Shown here piece by piece: positions 58,938-64,000 of a stretch of DNA of 64,000 nt. This stretch comes from Hypomyces perniciosus (Eukaryota; Ascomycota; Sordariomycetes; Hypocreales; Hypocreaceae), in NCBI GenBank assembly GCA_008477525.1, contig SPDT01000007.1:2666001-2730000 (forward strand), read 5' to 3'. Under the pieces are notes generated by a model. It worked only from the letters and a program-made list of their open reading frames with translations. It searched no databases and had not been told where the DNA came from. Each line of letters begins with the position of its first letter. The first letter of the stretch is position 1. A program made the translations under genes and the position numbers.

Positions 58938-61277
58938 CTAGAGAGGGATAGTACATACAATTCGCCCACCTGTTACTTCACGAGCTTCTATAAAGCTCAG
59001 TTCGGCAAGCGGATCGGTATCCGATAACTCAACCTCTTCAAGAAGCTTCTCCACACTTCGAATATATCCCCCACGAAGCCACGATCTCACCGTCTGCGTC
59101 ATTCCAATTGTACTAGCATCCAGATTTGCCCGGTCATCTCGAACCATTCTGCCGGCCGTAGAGAAAAGTCTCTCAACGTCAGCAGACATTGGAAGAGTAG
59201 AAAGAACATCAAGGGCCATCCGTGATAGGCGAGGATATTCCTCCCGTCTGTCGCACCAATAGCTGATGGGATCCAGGATCCTCTGATCCGATTTATGTAC
59301 GTCTCGAAACCAATCGTTATATTCATCTCCCACAGCTGACGAAGCAGGAGTGAATGGCGACTGTAATAATGCCGGCGCCTGACGAGACTCCTCGCAGTAC
59401 TCGTTGAAGGGATTTCGATAAGTTCGCTGCTTCTTCATAACCGGTTCTCGGTCTCGAGAAACGACCTGCGGATCGTATTGAGACCTATACAGCCCCTCCA
59501 CAAGGGACTTTGCAGTCTGGATCCATTCTGGGCGATCTGCCCATATGTCCTCAAAGTATCCCCAACGATATGCTGGATGAAGCGCGACAGCTGCATAATA
59601 GACCGGTGTCTCATCAAGCCGCGAGTAGTACTCATCAAGTTTCTTCCAGCAGAGATTAATATTGACCTTGAAGTGCTCAGGGTCGGGATATCGATGAGCA
59701 GCGGCCTTATATACCTCCATTTTATTAAGCAGGTACTCGTAGCCAAACATAAGATCCCAAGAGCATCCATATGCTTTAGTATAGCCATACTTTCGCATCC
59801 GCTGTCGACCGTCACCTTCAAGGGTAATTAAAACATGCTCAAAATGTTGGAGGACCTCGTTAAAAAGAGCGATAATATTCCAATCCTTCTCATCGAGTTT
59901 GTTGTCATCCCTGAGACAAAGTGGCATTTCACTCCTCGACTTCTTTCCCCTTAAAATTGACCCTTCCCACTCGTTTTTCTGCCTATACCAGAGTTCTTCA
60001 AGGAAGTCCTTCAGGAGAAGAGCGCGTCGGATCATGTAAAGAGTAGAAAGCCAACGAGTTACCACATCAGTAATGACATCTAGAGGCTTTTTTGCTTGTA
60101 TTGTCGGATCCTCAGACTTCTCGAACGCGACCAACTGAAGAGACCGAAGGAGATTAGTTAGTAAGTCTGAACGATGAATCCAAACGACAAGGTTATGGAG
60201 TTTCCCAATAGGGCCTTTCCGTCTCCACCTCTCATGGGCCTTCGCATTAAGCGCCTCATTTCCAAGGATATCATCCTCAAATGCCTCAGAGTCATGGCCA
60301 AAAAGCAGCGCTTTAACAGCAAGATTAAGGATATGGCCAAAGCAGCGTAATCGCCGGGTTTCTCCCTTAAAGCCCAGCGCTTTTCCGATTTCCTTCATCG
60401 CTGTATCGTTGTTGCTGGCGTTATCAAGTGTAAAGTATCCGACCTTCTGGGTTATATCATAGCTCCGAAGGATATCGACAACATGAGCAGCAATATTCTC
60501 CCCAGAATGACGATCGACAAGCTCTGGAAGTCCAAGGACAAGTTTTTGTGGCTGGCCAACGGTATCAAGAAAATAGCAAACGATTCCATATAGAGCATGG
60601 CGATTATTCGACCTCCAGCCATCGAACGCTATGTGAATCAGCCCTGGGGCTGCCGCCAACACTCGCTTTATTTCCTCTATGTTTTCTTCGTACACCTTAA
60701 GGATGCGTCTGCGAACGGTATCGTGGGTGATATGTGCCTCGGTCGTCTTCACGAGGGGATTGAGGTACTCGAAAACTGCGCGGAGGTACGGATCTTCGCT
60801 TTGTCGGAAGGAGGAATTACTGTTGATGATCCAACAGACTACCAAGCGCTGGAAGGCTAATCGATCAAAACGGCCGATGATCTGGTTGGCAATCTGCTGT
60901 TCTCGCGAGTTATATGTGTTCAGCTTCATCATCTCGGCGATATTCCTTGATGACGTATTCTCTTTTGCTTTACTTGGCGGCTTCCGCCTGCCTGAAGGAT
61001 CCCAGATACTGTGGTCGGTCCAGAGGTGGATCTCTGCGTTCTGTGTGCCATTCGAGGCAGTCGAGTGAGGTTTTTGCTTACTACTCTTTACGCAGACCTT
61101 GCAAACCCATCGCCGCTTTGTATCATCGTCGCTCTTCTCGATATCGTAACCGAATTGCCATATCCATGACGATATGGATGCGCAACGCTGGGATTGAGTA
61201 TACCCAGGGAAGTATTTCCAAGGGAAAAGGTCCCACAGGTTCTCCTGGTCCTCCTGGGCCTGTATCTGAGGATGCAT
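58938..61277 (-). CDS. hAT transposase
   Basis: Single-exon frame of 779 residues. It catalyses cut-and-paste transposition of the element. Near the N-terminus is a BED-type zinc-finger-like region (WVCKVCVKSS at about residue 57 with later His residues). The RNase H-like core shows the first catalytic Asp in LIHIAFDGWRS, a second in GYFTLDNASNND, and the conserved Cys/His block RRLRCFGHILNLAV. The C-terminal hAT dimerisation region (hATC) is present: DPISYWCDRREEYPRLSRMALDVLSTLPMSADVERLFSTAGRM. Length and domain order are those of intact fungal hAT transposases. The ATG at 61277 is the first in frame; nearby flanking sequence does not suggest another exon. Confidence 0.93.
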   Translation of the reverse strand: MHPQIQAQEDQENLWDLFPWKYFPGYTQSQRCASISSWIWQFGYDIEKSDDDTKRRWVCKVCVKSSKQKPHSTASNGTQNAEIHLWTDHSIWDPSGRRKPPSKAKENTSSRNIAEMMKLNTYNSREQQIANQIIGRFDRLAFQRLVVCWIINSNSSFRQSEDPYLRAVFEYLNPLVKTTEAHITHDTVRRRILKVYEENIEEIKRVLAAAPGLIHIAFDGWRSNNRHALYGIVCYFLDTVGQPQKLVLGLPELVDRHSGENIAAHVVDILRSYDITQKVGYFTLDNASNNDTAMKEIGKALGFKGETRRLRCFGHILNLAVKALLFGHDSEAFEDDILGNEALNAKAHERWRRKGPIGKLHNLVVWIHRSDLLTNLLRSLQLVAFEKSEDPTIQAKKPLDVITDVVTRWLSTLYMIRRALLLKDFLEELWYRQKNEWEGSILRGKKSRSEMPLCLRDDNKLDEKDWNIIALFNEVLQHFEHVLITLEGDGRQRMRKYGYTKAYGCSWDLMFGYEYLLNKMEVYKAAAHRYPDPEHFKVNINLCWKKLDEYYSRLDETPVYYAAVALHPAYRWGYFEDIWADRPEWIQTAKSLVEGLYRSQYDPQVVSRDREPVMKKQRTYRNPFNEYCEESRQAPALLQSPFTPASSAVGDEYNDWFRDVHKSDQRILDPISYWCDRREEYPRLSRMALDVLSTLPMSADVERLFSTAGRMVRDDRANLDASTIGMTQTVRSWLRGGYIRSVEKLLEEVELSDTDPLAELSFIEAREVTGGRIVCTIPL

Positions 61278-61867
61278 AGGGTTAATAAATTATGCTTATG
61301 GCGATTCCATTAATAAAAAATTCATATACGAAGTACATAAAACCCTTTCTCCTAATAGAAGTTCAACGCGCCTGAACGCGGTAACTAAGAACGCGAAATC
61401 TCCACGCTCCTGGCTACCAAAAAAAAAAAATCTTCCATAATCACTACTAACATATGTAAGAGCAAAATGTATAGTGATTTGTTAGTGGTGACTTAAGTTT
61501 AGCGTCCCTCTAGTTTTATACTAGGCTAAGTGATGCAGGTATTTTTATAGCTTAACTTGATGCGAAAACCTGACAGTTATTACGGAGTACATAAATACAG
61601 TTTTTAAAAAAGATATTTATTATAATTGGAATAGAGTTGGCCTTTCTAGCAATATACTAAAATATATATAATAAGATTCATTTCTCTCTATATAGCTATA
61701 TATTAAATGCATATAGATTTAGTTTCGTTTACCTACTCTTCCAATGATATATAGGGTATGTTGGCGGAGGGTCAGGTAGAACAAGCACGGAGTCTCTGGT
61801 AATGATGTCACTGACTTGGGCAATGGTAAGTATACTATTTTAGGGTGATGATTAAGCGCCCCCCTGC

Positions 61868-62013
61868 TTCCATTTCCATCCACGGGACCCTTCCGTGGAT
61901 GGATGGATTATGTAATGGCAGGCGCGATGGAATGGATGGAAATGGATGCACGGGCCATTCATTTCCATAAATGGACGCCCGTGGAAATGGACGTGGAATG
62001 GATCGCCACCCTG
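61868..62013. repeat. Right subterminal repeat array and terminal repeat of the hAT element
   Basis: This mirrors the left array with TCCATTTCCATCC, GGAATGGATGGAAATGG and TGGACGCCCGTGGAAATGG units in both orientations. It includes a small palindrome, CCATCCACGGG paired with CCGTGGATGG, at about 61877-61903. The final 20 bases (61994-62013) are the right terminal inverted repeat. Confidence 0.85.
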
Positions 62014-62021
62014 ATGGAAAC
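62014..62021. repeat. Right target-site duplication of the hAT element
   Basis: ATGGAAAC, identical to 58588-58595. Confidence 0.92.
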
Positions 62022-63098
62022 CAAAGGCAGGTAAGCTATTGTTGTACAGCATCGACAGAGCCTCAAGCAGAGGCTTGTGCTGCCGTGATTGGTCGGTCGT
62101 CTCTTAGTAGACTCAGAGAGGTAGCTGGCATGTACTCTGTAGACAATTCGGGTACCTAGATGCTCCATTTCTTCGATTGGCATTTACATCCTTACCATTA
62201 TTCAGAATACTGAACCTGTCAAACGATTTATCTAAGCGCTAAAGGGATGCGGGTGGCAACAAAGAGCCGCAGCCGCCACGTCACTCGGCCTCTGGCGCCA
62301 GCGGGATGCTCGCCAGGGTTAAGTATCTTTTCAATGGCCTCAGCCTCGAGGGCCGAAGAGGGCAGCCTCTCCGAGACATTGCAGTTCTTGGTACGGGAGT
62401 GCCGACCGACCAAGCGTTGCAGTTTGCGCCTTGCCACGCCATCCATCCATTCTGTCTGTCTATCTGATCTGATCCTGCTCACCAAATACCATCATCAACT
62501 ATTCCGTTATACGGAGTACTCATTTGGGAACGAGGTCGTTGGAGGAGTTGAGGCGGTACGTTCTGTAACTTTTGCCAAATTACGTGGGGTAATAATGCCA
62601 CACACACACCCGATCAGTTCACCGCTCTCGCTATCTTGCCCTCGTCACTTGCGTACCTTAGGTACTGGCTCAGCTGGTCACCCCTCTATTACGCGTTTCC
62701 CCAGCACAACAGCCGTATCCGTTTGTTAGGTACTCTTAGGGTCCTGTCAGGGTCCTGTCAGAACACGAAAGCCACATCTGTCATGCATTCTGGCGTGCAG
62801 GTTCATGGGTGAAGGCCAAAAAAATCTCCTAATACTACTACCGAGGGCGAGCTCATACCGACGAATCAAAATCTACGACGTTGCCGCCGCGGATTCTGTA
62901 TCCATCCCATTCGTTCATTCGTTCATTCGTTCATTCACTCACGTCTGTCTTGGATCGCCTTCTCCGATACAACACTGGCGACGTGCCGTCGTGCCCCTGT
63001 TCTGCTGAACTGGCACAAAACTCACGGGCCTTTTCCGTTTACTCGGAACCCAATTATATCAGAGTGCTGATTTATTAGCCAAGTCATGGCGCATCCTT
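62022..63098. other. Spacer right of the hAT element
   Basis: About 1.1 kb without a supported gene. It contains a TACGGAGTA copy at 62510, a tandem duplication of AGGGTCCTGTC near 62739-62761, and a CATTCGTT-type tetranucleotide repeat at about 62908-62937. Confidence 0.5.
62908..62937. repeat. (TTCG/TTCA)n short tandem repeat
   Basis: Three to four tandem units of the eight-base pattern CATTCGTT. Confidence 0.85.
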
Positions 63099-63682
63099 CT
63101 AGAGACTGTCGTAAAAGACGTTTCCAGTGATGCCACGTTGGGCGGTCAGAAGCAGAAGGCTATGGCACAACACCGTACACGGCTGTGACACCGCATGTTT
63201 GCCACTTCCAGTGACTTCACTCCGCCTCAGCCTTCTGTTCTGGACGATTGCCTGTTGAAGCTTGGTTACCTGCTCATCTTTACCTAACCTGACCGCCTTT
63301 GATGTTATCGAGTCAACTAATTTTTTAATTTTCTTCATACTAACAACACCTGCATTAGGTGGCTGGGCATCTCCTCCAGTTGTACATACATCATCGACAC
63401 CTAAACCACAGTTCCAATCAATCGCAGCCACAACGAGAGCCCTCTGAATGCCTTCACCGTTCATGTCGGCCCAAAGCACAGTCACATGCGATCAAAATTC
63501 CAAGCGATGCCATGTTAGTGTCTGTTTGACACGCCCAAGGCCCTGTCTACACCGCCAGAGCAGAACGTTGTTTGGGACACATGGCATACGCAATCTTCAT
63601 GATGGGGGTTCATGAATGCGATAGCTCTCTCTTGGCTATTCGCAGGCGCAAACGCCACCTTGAATTTTGGTTTGCTGTGCAT
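63099..63682 (-). pseudogene. Doubtful coding-like fragments of unknown family
   Basis: Two minus-strand frames lie close together. A 55-codon frame (63682-63515) begins MHSKPKFKVAFAPANSQ and is preceded by a TGATGCAG acceptor-like site. A 128-codon frame (63485-63099) includes MNGEGIQRALVVAAIDWN and a Lys/Arg-rich helix-like stretch. A possible intron (donor near 63531, CACTAAC branch-like site at 63519-63513, CAG acceptor near 63435) could join them in frame. I recognise no family. It could be a decayed gene, part of a spliced gene, or chance. Confidence 0.2.
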
Positions 63683-64000
63683 CTCCTGCATCAGACACGT
63701 GTGTTAGTGTGCCCCCCACGATTACCCGCACCACGATGCAGCTGTTGACGAGTACATGAAGATTTTTTTTTTTTCAGTATCCAGAGATGTTCTACTGCCC
63801 AACAACACCCACTGATGAAACTAAGCTGGTTGGGTGTCGGCGCTCCATATTTCTAAAGACTGGCGTATTCAGGGACGCTACGAAGTACTACCTAGTAGTA
63901 TGGGTTTCGAAGAACGTCTTGCGTCATATCTACCTAGGACCTATTAGTCACTACCTAGGGCCTAGTCAGTACTAGGTCCGAGGTATCTCTTCAGCGAGTT
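63683..64000. other. Right edge of the window
   Basis: It contains a T run (63764-63774), a TACGAAGTA copy at 63879-63887 and three repeats of the CTAGGNCCTA type near 63931-63978. No gene is supported. Confidence 0.5.

Larger units (their letters stand above)
58596..62013 (-). mobile_element. Complete hAT-superfamily DNA transposon, 3418 bp
   Basis: The element is delimited by terminal inverted repeats: the left end reads CAGGCTGGCGATCCATTCCA, and the right end, reverse-complemented, reads CAGGGTGGCGATCCATTCCA (19 of 20 identical). A perfect 8 bp target-site duplication (ATGGAAAC) flanks it. Inside is one uninterrupted transposase gene on the minus strand (58938-61277), about 340 bp from the left end and about 740 bp from the right. 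Both subterminal regions are packed with TGGAATGGA/TCCATTTCCA-type repeats, likely transposase-binding sites. No frame damage or RIP-like stop accumulation is visible, so the insertion is probably recent and possibly autonomous. The 61290-61850 interval between gene and right end is AT-rich. Confidence 0.92.

Overview
This is a 64 kb chromosomal stretch of a filamentous ascomycete (Pezizomycotina, most likely Eurotiomycetes; the class is an inference). The evidence is short 50-100 nt introns with GTRNGT donors, CTAAC-type branch points and CAG/TAG acceptors, and typical fungal genes: AUR1, SAGA Spt7, a Zn2Cys6 regulator, a Ser/Thr-rich secreted wall-type protein and a CaM kinase. I found no tRNA, rRNA, CRISPR or bacterial-type feature. 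Gene models were spliced by hand by keeping reading frame across candidate splice sites.

Layout. 0-16.4 kb holds an Fmp25-like mitochondrial RCC1 protein (+), a protein tyrosine phosphatase (+), a secreted mucin-like protein with a CBM19-type domain (-), a large putative mitochondrial helical-repeat protein (-), prefoldin subunit 3 (-, six exons), an orphan nuclear-looking protein (+) and a fungal VanZ-like membrane protein (-). 17.5-36.9 kb is the dense housekeeping core: SAGA subunit Spt7 (+), cytosolic serine hydroxymethyltransferase (-), a ferric reductase-type oxidoreductase (+), a Nab3-like RNA-binding protein (-), a mitochondrial GGQ peptidyl-tRNA hydrolase (+), a Ca2+/calmodulin-dependent kinase (+) and inositol phosphorylceramide synthase AUR1 (-). 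36.9-41.9 kb appears empty of genes. 41.9-46.9 kb is a divergent ribosome-biogenesis pair: RNA polymerase I subunit RPA34 (-) and polynucleotide kinase GRC3 (+).

From 46.9 kb onward the window is gene-poor. It contains the relic of an FAD-dependent phenol-hydroxylase-type monooxygenase (47.4-47.7 kb), a Zn2Cys6 transcription factor with six exons (51.1-54.0 kb), one possible small orphan gene (56.3-56.6 kb), and a complete hAT DNA transposon (58596-62013) with an intact 779-codon transposase, about 20 bp terminal inverted repeats and a perfect 8 bp target-site duplication. Doubtful coding-like fragments lie near 63.1-63.7 kb.

The non-coding DNA carries many copies of a nine-base motif, TACGRAGTA: by eye 16 exact TACGGAGTA and 11 exact TACGAAGTA on either strand. 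None falls in a called exon, and about 0.5 of each would be expected by chance. With the complete hAT element, this is the most notable pattern in the window. I see no gene set that clearly forms a new multi-gene system.
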